64,000 nucleotides of DNA from Tautonia plasticadhaerens (GTDB lineage Bacteria; Planctomycetota; Planctomycetia; Isosphaerales; Isosphaeraceae), in assembly GCF_007752535.1 (NCBI RefSeq), contig NZ_CP036426.1:8604939-8668938 (forward strand), given 5' to 3'. Positions 26,702 through 34,649 of the stretch are shown piece after piece. A program made the position numbers and the translations under genes. Numbering within the stretch: position 1 is the stretch's first letter; every line of letters starts with the position of its first letter. Under the pieces are notes generated by a model. The model was not told the origin of the DNA. It was given only the letters and a program-made list of their open reading frames with translations, and made no database searches.

Positions 26702-27147
26702 GGCGGCACCGGCCTTTCTTGTCCGATGGAGGGGGGCCCCGGCCCGCCAGAGGGCCGGGGGCGTCACCGCCCGGGTCGGCCCCCGCCCCCCCCGGCGGGT
26801 CGACGCGGGGGCGTCCCGGCCGGCCCCGGGCGGGTCGGGATCAAATCGAGCGCTCCATGATGCTCGATTTGTGGAACCGACCGTCATCTGACCAGGTCCA
26901 ACGGCCCGACGCCAGGGAAAACGGGATGGGATGGGATGGCCCGGGGTCCGGCCTGGGGAGGAGGGGGCTCCGGGTGGGGGGGCGGGGCCGACCCCGGGGA
27001 CCCGGACGGGGCGGGTCGGGGGGATTCCGTTCCGGGAATCGACATCCATCCGCCGGAAGAACTAGGCTTCTCGCTGACCGAAGGCCGCGCAGCCGTGGCC
27101 GCCGGCCCGACGTGGGGCCGATCGCATGCAGTCGCCTGGAGGACGGG
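26702..27147. other. Intergenic 446 bp between divergent protease and regulator genes
   Basis: No gene recognised. A locally AT-richer piece at 26838-26892 (including ATGATGCTCGATTTGTGGAA) and another at 27040-27080 could be promoter regions for the two divergent genes. A GGAGGACGGG ribosome site lies directly before 27148. Runs of G and C elsewhere give long spurious open frames. Confidence 0.4.
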
Positions 27148-28326
27148 ATGGAACGCCCCGAGGTGATCCTGATCGCCGATGACGAGGACGCCGGCCGCAA
27201 GGCCATCGAGTCGGCGATCACCGGGCAGGGCTACGAGATCCTCCGGGCCCGGGACGGGCTGGAGGCGCTGGAACTCTCCGCGGAGAGGGAACCCGACCTC
27301 GCCCTGGTGGACGTGATGATGCCCCAGATGGACGGCATCGAGGTCTGCCGTCGGTTCCGGTCCGACCGGAGGCTCCGGGAGCTGCCGCTGCTGCTGGTGA
27401 CGGCCCTGGACGACCGCTCGATCAGGCTCGCCGGCCTGGAGGCCGGGGCCGACGACTTCCTCGGCAAGCCGATCGACCGGGCCGAGGTCCGCACCCGGGT
27501 CCGGGGCATCCTCCGGCTCAACCGGTTCCGCAAGATCCGGGACTCGCACGCCCGGCTGGCCGCCGCCTACGACGAGACGCTGGAGGGGTGGGCGAGCCTG
27601 CTGGACCTGCGGGACCGCGAGACCGAGGGGCACAGCCGGAGGGTCACCGGCCTGACGGTCGCCCTGGCCTCGGGGGCGGGGATCTCGGGGGAGGAACTGG
27701 ACCACGTCCGGCGCGGGGCCCTGCTGCACGACATCGGCAAGATGGGCATCCCCGACGCCATCCTCCAGAAGCCCGGCCGGCTGGACCCCGAGGAATGGGA
27801 GTTGATGAAGCAGCACCCGAGGCTGGCCTTCGAGATGCTCTCAGGGATCGACTTCCTGCTGCCGGCGCTGGAGATCCCGCGCTGGCACCACGAGCGGTTC
27901 GACGGCGGCGGCTACCCCGACGGCCTGGCCGGGCCGCGGATCCCGCTGGCCGCCCGGCTCTTCGCGGTGGTCGACGTCTGGGACGCGCTGTCGAACGACC
28001 GGGTGTACCGCCGGGCCTGGCCGAGGGACCGGGTGCTGGCCCATCTCCGGGCCGAGTCGGGCCGGCACTTCGACCCGGGGGCGGTGGATCGGTTCCTGAG
28101 AATGGAGGCCGACGGGCTGGTCGACCGGGTGGCCCGGGAGGCCCAGGACTCGCCGCTGAGGGCCGGTCGGGCCGGGGGCGATCTCCGATCGCCGACCTCG
28201 GCCTTCCCGGGCGTCCTGCCGCAGCCCGGCCCGGCCGTGGCGACCGGGGGTGGTCCGACGGATGCCCCCGGGCGCCCGGGGCGATGCGAGCTGCCGGTGA
28301 TCCCGGCGGCGATCGCAGTGGGATGA
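27148..28326 (+). CDS. Response regulator with HD-GYP output domain (RpfG-like)
   Basis: A 392-residue cytosolic regulator. Residues 1-125 are a CheY-like receiver: acidic pocket IADDED, phospho-acceptor Asp in LALVDVMMPQMDG (near residue 53), and the Lys in DDFLGKPID. Residues 150-330 are an HD-GYP domain: ALLHDIGKMGIPD with the HD dyad, and HHERFDGGGYPDGL with an intact GYP motif, both needed for cyclic-di-GMP phosphodiesterase activity. The last 60 residues are a Pro/Gly-rich tail. Phosphorylation would be expected to switch c-di-GMP hydrolysis. The gene converges on the large sensor kinase, a possible partner. GGAGGACGGG precedes the ATG. Confidence 0.9.
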   Translation: MERPEVILIADDEDAGRKAIESAITGQGYEILRARDGLEALELSAEREPDLALVDVMMPQMDGIEVCRRFRSDRRLRELPLLLVTALDDRSIRLAGLEAGADDFLGKPIDRAEVRTRVRGILRLNRFRKIRDSHARLAAAYDETLEGWASLLDLRDRETEGHSRRVTGLTVALASGAGISGEELDHVRRGALLHDIGKMGIPDAILQKPGRLDPEEWELMKQHPRLAFEMLSGIDFLLPALEIPRWHHERFDGGGYPDGLAGPRIPLAARLFAVVDVWDALSNDRVYRRAWPRDRVLAHLRAESGRHFDPGAVDRFLRMEADGLVDRVAREAQDSPLRAGRAGGDLRSPTSAFPGVLPQPGPAVATGGGPTDAPGRPGRCELPVIPAAIAVG

Positions 28327-28744
28327 TCCCGCCGGCGTCGTCGCGACCGCTCCGGAAGGCCGATTCCGTCGGCCGTCGGCCGGGGTCGGGCGGGGCCTCC
28401 TCCGCCCGACCCCGGCCGACGACCCGCGACCGGGACGGCCCCACGCGGTCCGGCCTCGTGCGGATCCCGGTTCTCCCGGATTCCCGGCGTACGGAGGCCG
28501 GTCGGTCTGGCCGGGGACCTCGGCGCCCCAAGGCCACATGGCCGCCCGGCCACCGCGCGGGGTTCGTGCCCGAGCGACTCGCGATGGGTCACGCCGATGA
28601 TCGATCACCGGGAGCCTGGATCGCCCCCGGCCCTCGCGGCACGGACCCGGCCGGGGGCGGGTTTGCCGGCGGGGCCGAGGCGGCCGGGGTCTCGTGGGCC
28701 GGGCGGGCCGACATCATGCGGGATTGCCGGGATCAAGGGCCCTC
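28327..28744. other. Intergenic 418 bp between convergent signalling genes
   Basis: No gene with credible codon bias on either strand. The end of this interval leads into the 28-bp inverted repeat. The rest is unremarkable GC-rich DNA. Confidence 0.4.
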
Positions 28745-28810
28745 GGGTGGCCGGGCTCCCCCCCGCGAGGCCACCGGACGGGGGCCTCGCGGGGGGGAGC
28801 CCGGCCACCC
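28745..28810. repeat. Perfect 28-bp inverted repeat with 10-base loop
   Basis: Positions 28745-28772 are the exact reverse complement of 28783-28810 (left arm begins GGGTGGCCGGGCTCCCCCCC and ends GCGAGGCC). It lies 38 bp beyond the stop of the leftward sensor kinase gene and about 420 bp beyond the stop of the rightward HD-GYP gene. It probably acts as a bidirectional transcription end or RNA-stabilising hairpin; no U-tract follows on either side. Confidence 0.85.
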
Positions 28811-28847
28811 CCGGTCACCGACGGCGAGTCTCCCGGGCGATGCGGGG

Positions 28848-31800
28848 TCACTCGCCGTCGCCGGCCGTCCCGAGGCCCTCGACCGTCGGGTGGGGGGCCC
28901 GGCCGTCGGGGGGGGCGTCCCCGGGCCCGAGGGGTGGGGCGTCGGGGGGCCCGTCGGGGTCGCCCTCGTCGGGGAGGATCCAGGGGAGCCGGACGGTGAA
29001 CCGGCTGCCCTGGCCGGGCTCGCTCCGGGCCGAGACGTCGCCGCCGTGCATCTCGGCCATGCGGCGCACCAGCGCCAGGCCGAGCCCGGTGCCGGAATAG
29101 GAGCGGGCGAGCCGGCTGTCGAGCTGCCGGAAGGGCTGGAAGATCGCCTCCAGGTCGTGCTGGGCGATGCCGATGCCGGTGTCCCGGACGGTGAAGCGCA
29201 GCTCCCCCCGGGCACGGTCCCCCTCCACCTCCAGGCCGATCTCCCCCCCCTCGGGGGTGAACTTCACGGCGTTGCCCAGCAGGTTGACGAGGATTTGCTT
29301 GACCCGACGCTCGTCGAGCATGGCGGGGGCGTCGACCCCCCGGATCGCCATCGAGAGCACCTGACGCTTGCGGAGGGCCAGCTCCCGGACCATCCGGAGG
29401 CCGGCCTCGCAGAGGTCCCCGACCGGGGAGGGGGCCGGATCCAGCTCCATGCGACCGGCCTCGATCCTGGAGAGGTCGAGGATGTCGTTGATGAGGCTCA
29501 GCAGGTGCCTGCCGCTGCGGAGGACGTCCCCCAGGGCGTCGACCTGCTCGGGGGAGACCGGCCCGTAGATCCCCTCCTGCATCGCCTCGGAGAGGCCGAG
29601 CACCCCGTTGAGCGGGGTGCGCAGCTCGTGGCTCATGCTGGCGAGGAACTCGTCCTTGAGGCGTGAGGCCCGTGCGAGTTGGGCGTTGGCGATGGCGAGC
29701 TGGTCGGAGCGCTCGGCCAGGATCCGCTCCAGGAGGGTGCGCTCGGTGATGTCCCGCATGATGGTCGAGCGGTACTCGACCCGGCCGTCGGGGCCCCGGT
29801 GGGAGAGGATCAGCTGGGAGACGGGGATCGCCCGGCCGTCGGCCGAGTACAGCTCGGTCTCGCCGACCCAGTGGCCGTGGCGGTCGGCCGCCGGCAGCGC
29901 CTCGTCGAGGATCCGGCGGGCCGACCGGGGGGGGTGCATCTCCCCGATCGAGACGGAGACGCGGCGGCCCTCGGGCCCGACGCCGGTGGCCTGGCGGTAG
30001 GCCCGGTTCTCCCAGAGGTGCGAGCCGTCGGGGGCGTCGATGGCGATGAAGTCGGTCGAGGAGTCGATGATCGCGGCGAGCTTGCGGACGTCCTCGGTGC
30101 GCTCGGCGACCCGGCGCTCGAGGTCGGCGTTGAGGGCGAGGATCTCGGCCTCGATCCGCTTCCGCTCGGTCACGTCGATCGCGAACCCGGTGAGGCGGAG
30201 GAGCCTTCCGTTCGCGTCCCGCTCCGGGTGCCCCCACTCTTCCAGCCAGCCGACGGAGCCGTCGGGGCGGGAGACGCGGTAGAGGTTCCGGTACTCGGAC
30301 CCCCCGTCGAGGCAGGCGGCGATCCCGGCGTCGAAGGCCCCGCGGTCCTCGGGGAGGACGCGGGCACGGACCTCGGCCAGGGGCGCGGGGCGGCCGACGT
30401 TCTCGGGTAGGGCGGGCTCGGTGCTGTAGTAGCGGGTCGCCCGGTCGGCCACGGCGTCCCAGACGAAGGCGACGGCCCCGGCGGCCTCCAGGGCGACCCG
30501 GAGGCGGGCCTCGCTCTCCCGGAGCGCCTCCTCGGCCCGCTTGCGGGCGGTGACGTCCTGGTGGACGCCGCACATCCGGACCGCGCGGCCCTGGGCGTCG
30601 CGCTCGATCACCCGGCCGGTCGCCTGCACCCAGACCCACCGGCCGTCCCGGTGTCGGAGGCGGAACTCGATCGAGTAGGGGGCCGAGGAGCCGCCCAGGT
30701 GCGGCCCGAGGGCGGACGTCACGGCCGGCTCGTCGTCCGGGTGGATCAGCCGCTCCCAGGCCGAGACGTGCGGCTCGAGTTCCTCCCGGGCGTAGCCGAG
30801 CATGCCGGCCCAGCGCTCGCAGAAGACCGCCCGGCCGGAGGGGACGTGCCAGTCCCAGGTGCCCAGGCCGGCGCCGTCGAGGGCCAGGCGGTGCCGCTCC
30901 TCGCTGACCCGCAGGGCCTCCTCGGCCTGCTTCCGCTCGGTGATGTCCCGGGAGATCGACAGGGTGAAGGGCTGGCCGTCGACGGCGAACGGGCGGCACC
31001 GGACCTCGACCGGGAAGGTCGAGCCGTCCCTGCGGCGGTGGACGGTGTCGAAGATGGCCGACTCGCCGTCCCGCAGCCGCTCCCCCAGGGCCGAGAGCCC
31101 CTCCGGGGTGATGGCCGGGTCGAAGTCCGTCGGGCTCATCCCGATCAGCTCCCCCCGGGAGTAACCGAGCGCCTCGGAGGCGCCCTGGTTCGCGTCGAGG
31201 ATCGTGGCCTCCGGCTCCCCCCGGTGGAGCATGATGGCGTCGGTGGCGTGGTCGGCCAGGATCCGGAAGCGTTCCTCGCTGGCCCGGAGCGCCTGCTCGG
31301 TCTGCTTGCGGGCGGTGATATCCTGGTGGACGCCGCACATCCGGACCGCGCGGCCCTGGGCGTCGCGCTCGATCACCCGGCCGGCGTCGAGGATCCAGAC
31401 CCACCCGCCGTCCTTGTGCCGGAGGCGGTACTCGGCGGAGTAGGTGGGGTCGGGTCCGTCGAGGCTCTCCCGGATGGCGACCACCGCGGCCGGCTCGTCG
31501 TCGGGGTGGACCAGCCGTTCCCAGGCCGAGAGGTGCGGCTCGAGCTCCTCCCGGGCGTAGCCGAGCATGCCGGCCCAGCGGTCGTCGAGGGCGATGGCGC
31601 CGGAGGGGACGTGCCAGTCCCAGGTGCCCAGGCCGGCGCCGTCGAGGGCCAGGCGGTGCCGCTCCTCGCTCTTGCGGAGCGCCGCCTCGGCCCGCTTGCG
31701 GTTGGAGACGTCCCGGGTGAAGGCGACCAGCCGGCCCGATCCCGGGTCGGCCGAGATGGTGACCTCGACCGGCCAGGGCTCCCCCGCCCTGGTGCGGTGG

Positions 31801-33311
31801 ACCGTCTCGAAGCGGTCGGAGCCCTCCCGGAGGATGGCGGCGAGGTGTTCGAGGACCCGCTCGGGGGACTCGGCCGCCTCGAGGTCGGCGACGGAGAGGG
31901 CCAGCAGCTCGCCCCGGCCGTAGCCCGACCGCCGGGCGTAGGCCCGGTTGACCTCGACGAGCCGGCCGGAGGGCTCGATCACCAGGATGCCGTCCGGGCA
32001 GGTCTCGACCACCGCCCGATACCTCGCTTCGCCCTGCCGGAGCGCCGCGGCGTCCCTCAGGCGGGCCATCGCCGCCGCGATGGCCCGGGAGGCCCCTCGG
32101 ATGAGGTCGAGGTCGGCCTCGTCGAGCCGGTCCCGGGCCCGGGAGGCGACGGCGAAGGTGCCGATCAGCTCCTCCCCCGAGAACAGCGGGTGGCAGGCAT
32201 AGCAGCGCACCCCCAGGCCCCGGTCGGTGGCGGCCAGGGGGTCGTCCGACCGCTGGAGGTCTTGCAGGTAGATCGGCCGGCCGAGCCGGGCGACCTCGCC
32301 GCAGAGCTCCTGGCCGAATTCCAGGCGGGAGAACCGCCGCATCGCCTCCTCGTCGACCCCCGAGCCGGAGACCAGCCGGAGCGCCCCGTCGCGGACCTCG
32401 TAGTGGAAGAACAGGTCGCAGTTGAGGTCCCGGGAGAGGTGATCGAAGGCGATCGGGGACAGGTCCCCCGGGTGCAGGTCGGCCAGGGGCCCGAGGGTGG
32501 CCTCGCCCGTCCTGGTGAGCAGGGCGTTCTGCAGGGCCATCAGGCGCTCGGCCCGGTCCCGGGTCCGGGCGGCGTCGGCGAGCCGGCCGGCCATCGCCCC
32601 CAGGCCCCGGGCGAGCCGGCCGATCTCGTCCCCGCCGCCGACCCCGGGGCGGGCGTCCAGCTCCCCGGCCGCGATCCGGTCGACGGCCCGGGCGAGGGCG
32701 TCGACCCGGCGGGAGACCAGGCGGTTGAGCGCCAGGGCGAGCAGGCCGGCCCCGGCCAGGGCGACGAGCGCCATCAGCCGGAACTCGCGCCACTCGGCGG
32801 CCCGTTCGAGGGCGATCGGCCGGCCGGCATCCAGCGCGGGGACGAGGAGCCTGTCCGACCCCCCGGCGTCGGGCCGGACGGGGAAGGACCCGACGACCAG
32901 GCTCGAGCCGTCCGGCACCCGGACCCGGGCCCGATCCCGGTCGTCCCCGCCCCCGGGGAGCCATGCCGAGGGGAGGGCCTCGGCGGCCGGCCTCCCCACC
33001 CATCCGGCCCTCGTGGCGGCCCGCACCCGGCCGGCGGGCCCGATCAGCGCCGAGCCGGCCGACAGGGGATGGACCCCCGACCACGCCAGGACCTCGGCCA
33101 CCCCCTCCGTCTCCCCCCTGCGGAGCAGCCGGGAGACGTCCTGGCGCAGCTGGACCCCCGAGGCCAGGACCTCCTGCGAGACCGCCGCCAGCGTCTCGAG
33201 GCGGACGGCCCGCAGCTCCAGCCACCGGAAGCCGGTGAGCATCAGCAGGGCGAAGGCCGCCACCAGGGAGGGCAGCAGCAGGCGCAGGCGGATCGCGGCC
33301 GGCCTCACCAT
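28848..33311 (-). CDS. Multi-PAS sensor histidine kinase
   Basis: The 1487-residue membrane kinase has two transmembrane helices (about 9-28 and 178-197) around a 150-residue extracytoplasmic part, a HAMP-like segment (198-250), a GAF-like domain (270-420, with CYACHPLF), six PAS/PAC units (430-1220), HisKA with the phospho-acceptor His in ASMSHELRTPLNG (about 1265) and HATPase_c with NAVKF, DTGIGI and GTGLGLAL boxes (1370-1475). There is no receiver domain. PAS units 2-3 and 4-5 are a recent duplication. The frame is open far upstream, but the ATG at 33311 overlaps the stop of the binding-protein gene (ATGGTGA), so the two form an operon and the binding protein may feed the sensor. Confidence 0.92.
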   Translation of the reverse strand: MVRPAAIRLRLLLPSLVAAFALLMLTGFRWLELRAVRLETLAAVSQEVLASGVQLRQDVSRLLRRGETEGVAEVLAWSGVHPLSAGSALIGPAGRVRAATRAGWVGRPAAEALPSAWLPGGGDDRDRARVRVPDGSSLVVGSFPVRPDAGGSDRLLVPALDAGRPIALERAAEWREFRLMALVALAGAGLLALALNRLVSRRVDALARAVDRIAAGELDARPGVGGGDEIGRLARGLGAMAGRLADAARTRDRAERLMALQNALLTRTGEATLGPLADLHPGDLSPIAFDHLSRDLNCDLFFHYEVRDGALRLVSGSGVDEEAMRRFSRLEFGQELCGEVARLGRPIYLQDLQRSDDPLAATDRGLGVRCYACHPLFSGEELIGTFAVASRARDRLDEADLDLIRGASRAIAAAMARLRDAAALRQGEARYRAVVETCPDGILVIEPSGRLVEVNRAYARRSGYGRGELLALSVADLEAAESPERVLEHLAAILREGSDRFETVHRTRAGEPWPVEVTISADPGSGRLVAFTRDVSNRKRAEAALRKSEERHRLALDGAGLGTWDWHVPSGAIALDDRWAGMLGYAREELEPHLSAWERLVHPDDEPAAVVAIRESLDGPDPTYSAEYRLRHKDGGWVWILDAGRVIERDAQGRAVRMCGVHQDITARKQTEQALRASEERFRILADHATDAIMLHRGEPEATILDANQGASEALGYSRGELIGMSPTDFDPAITPEGLSALGERLRDGESAIFDTVHRRRDGSTFPVEVRCRPFAVDGQPFTLSISRDITERKQAEEALRVSEERHRLALDGAGLGTWDWHVPSGRAVFCERWAGMLGYAREELEPHVSAWERLIHPDDEPAVTSALGPHLGGSSAPYSIEFRLRHRDGRWVWVQATGRVIERDAQGRAVRMCGVHQDVTARKRAEEALRESEARLRVALEAAGAVAFVWDAVADRATRYYSTEPALPENVGRPAPLAEVRARVLPEDRGAFDAGIAACLDGGSEYRNLYRVSRPDGSVGWLEEWGHPERDANGRLLRLTGFAIDVTERKRIEAEILALNADLERRVAERTEDVRKLAAIIDSSTDFIAIDAPDGSHLWENRAYRQATGVGPEGRRVSVSIGEMHPPRSARRILDEALPAADRHGHWVGETELYSADGRAIPVSQLILSHRGPDGRVEYRSTIMRDITERTLLERILAERSDQLAIANAQLARASRLKDEFLASMSHELRTPLNGVLGLSEAMQEGIYGPVSPEQVDALGDVLRSGRHLLSLINDILDLSRIEAGRMELDPAPSPVGDLCEAGLRMVRELALRKRQVLSMAIRGVDAPAMLDERRVKQILVNLLGNAVKFTPEGGEIGLEVEGDRARGELRFTVRDTGIGIAQHDLEAIFQPFRQLDSRLARSYSGTGLGLALVRRMAEMHGGDVSARSEPGQGSRFTVRLPWILPDEGDPDGPPDAPPLGPGDAPPDGRAPHPTVEGLGTAGDGE
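30541..30910 (-). repeat. Internal duplication inside the kinase gene, unit A
   Basis: Near-identical to the segment exactly 765 bp away at 31306-31675. The 78 bases at 30541-30618 match 31306-31383 with two differences, and further matches at about 30740 and 30837 keep the same offset. It encodes a PAS/PAC unit (HRLALDGAGLGTWDWHVPSG and neighbours). Confidence 0.85.
31306..31675 (-). repeat. Internal duplication inside the kinase gene, unit B
   Basis: Partner of 30541-30910. The 765-bp spacing equals 255 codons, or two PAS units, so an in-frame duplication of a PAS pair is the simplest origin. Confidence 0.85.
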
Positions 33312-34276
33312 CGCAGCACCTCGGCCTCGTCGGGGGAGGGCAGCAGGCGGGCCGGTTCGGTCGGCCCCCGGAGCAGGCCGATCGCGCCGAGCTCCTCGGC
33401 GACCCGGCGGGCGTCCCCCGCCAGGTCGGGGGACGCCCCCGGGTTGAGGGCCCGGGCCCCGGATCGGTCCGGGATCCGCAGCGATCGGCGGCCCGAGTCG
33501 TACTCGGCCGGCGTCATGCCCATCGCCCGGGCCGCCCGGGCCCGGGCCCGGGGGTCGGCCTCCAGCCGATCGGCGGCGTCGAGCCAGCCGGCCCGCAGGA
33601 CGCGGGCCGCCCCGGGGTTGGACCGGATCGCGTCGGCCCGGACGACCAGTACGTCGATCACCAGGCCCGGCATCGAGGCGCTGTCGCAGAGCACCACCCC
33701 TCCGGCCTCGACCAGCCGCTCCGTCTCGGGGGAGAAGGTGACGACCGCGTCGACCTGCCCCTGGGCGATCAGGCGGGGGTGCTCGGGTACGTCGGCGTTG
33801 ACCACGACCAGGTCTCCAATGCCCAGGCCGGACCCCCGGAGGGCGCGGGCCAGCAGGAGCATGCCGACGCCGTGGGACTCGACCGCGACCCGACGGCCCC
33901 GGAGGTCGGCCACCGACCCCAGGTCGCCCCGGACCGCCACGATCGCGTCGCCGCCCATCGACTCGTCGGCCACGGCGAGCACCCGGGTCTCGACACCGGC
34001 CTGCTGGACCCGGAGCGCCTCGTCGAGCGTCAGGCAGGCCGCCTCCAGGACCTCGCCCTCCATCGCCCGGACGATCGCCGCGTCGGTCGGCAGCTCGACC
34101 GCCCGGATCAGCCCCGAGGGCCAATCCCCGTCCTCCCGGGCCAGGTAGGCCGGGGCGAATCCCGGCCAGCCGTGGATGCCCACCCGGAAGACCGGGGGCG
34201 GCTCCTCGGCCCTCATCGCGAGGACGGCCCCCGAGAGGGCCAGGGCCAGGGCCACGGCCGTCAGGGCCGGACCCAT
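33305..34276 (-). CDS. Periplasmic solute-binding protein (SsuA/THI5-like, NitT/TauT type)
   Basis: The chosen ATG (34276) gives 323 residues with a signal peptide or anchor (ALTAVALALALSGAVLAM) and GGGAGGGGG about ten bases upstream; an ATG at 34408 would add 44 low-complexity residues. The mature part matches ABC-type nitrate/sulfonate/thiamine-precursor binding proteins: VFRVGIHGWPGFAPAYLARE, LTLDEALRVQQAGVETRVLA, SVADLRGRRVAVESHGVGML, and VVTFSPETERLVEAGG. No permease or ATPase gene is near. The stop overlaps the kinase start by 7 nt, so ligand sensing for the kinase is more likely than transport. The ligand is unknown. Confidence 0.85.
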   Translation of the reverse strand: MGPALTAVALALALSGAVLAMRAEEPPPVFRVGIHGWPGFAPAYLAREDGDWPSGLIRAVELPTDAAIVRAMEGEVLEAACLTLDEALRVQQAGVETRVLAVADESMGGDAIVAVRGDLGSVADLRGRRVAVESHGVGMLLLARALRGSGLGIGDLVVVNADVPEHPRLIAQGQVDAVVTFSPETERLVEAGGVVLCDSASMPGLVIDVLVVRADAIRSNPGAARVLRAGWLDAADRLEADPRARARAARAMGMTPAEYDSGRRSLRIPDRSGARALNPGASPDLAGDARRVAEELGAIGLLRGPTEPARLLPSPDEAEVLRW

Positions 34277-34649
34277 CCCCGGCGTCCCCCTCCCCCGGCC
34301 GCCTATCCCCCCCCCGGGGCCGCCTCCCGGGCGGGCGTCGTCGGCGCCGCGACGGCCCGGGCGGTCGCATGGGCTGTCGAATGTTTTCCGATTTAGGGTG
34401 GTGTCCATGCGTTTGATCGCCGATGTCCCCGGCCGGTCGTCCCCCCAAGCACCTGAGCACACCAATCCGGGGGAGTCGGGGACGGGTCTCCCCTGCGGGC
34501 GATTTCGATCCGTCGCCGGCCCGGCTACACTGGCCCGGGCCCCGTCATCCGACCGCATCCGATCCGATCGCATCCGACCCGATCGGGCCCGGCCCCGGGG
34601 ATCATCCGGGGCCGACCCGGGGCGACCCCAGCCGAGGGAGCACCGAGCG
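34277..34649. other. Intergenic 373 bp between divergent units
   Basis: Contains an AT-richer patch at 34378-34420 (GAATGTTTTCCGATTTAGGG) that may be the promoter for the leftward binding-protein/kinase operon, and a short degenerate repeat at 34549-34590 (CATCCGATC, CATCCGACC, CCGATCGG) before the M2 peptidase gene. No further gene is seen. Confidence 0.4.

Noticed and set aside
30561..34148. 1195-codon plus-strand frame
   Set aside because: Antisense to the kinase and binding-protein genes; repetitive Gly/Asp/Pro sequence without domains.
34277..34408. Longer start for the solute-binding protein at ATG 34408
   Set aside because: The extra 44 residues are low-complexity and would bury the signal peptide; ATG 34276 has a good ribosome site.
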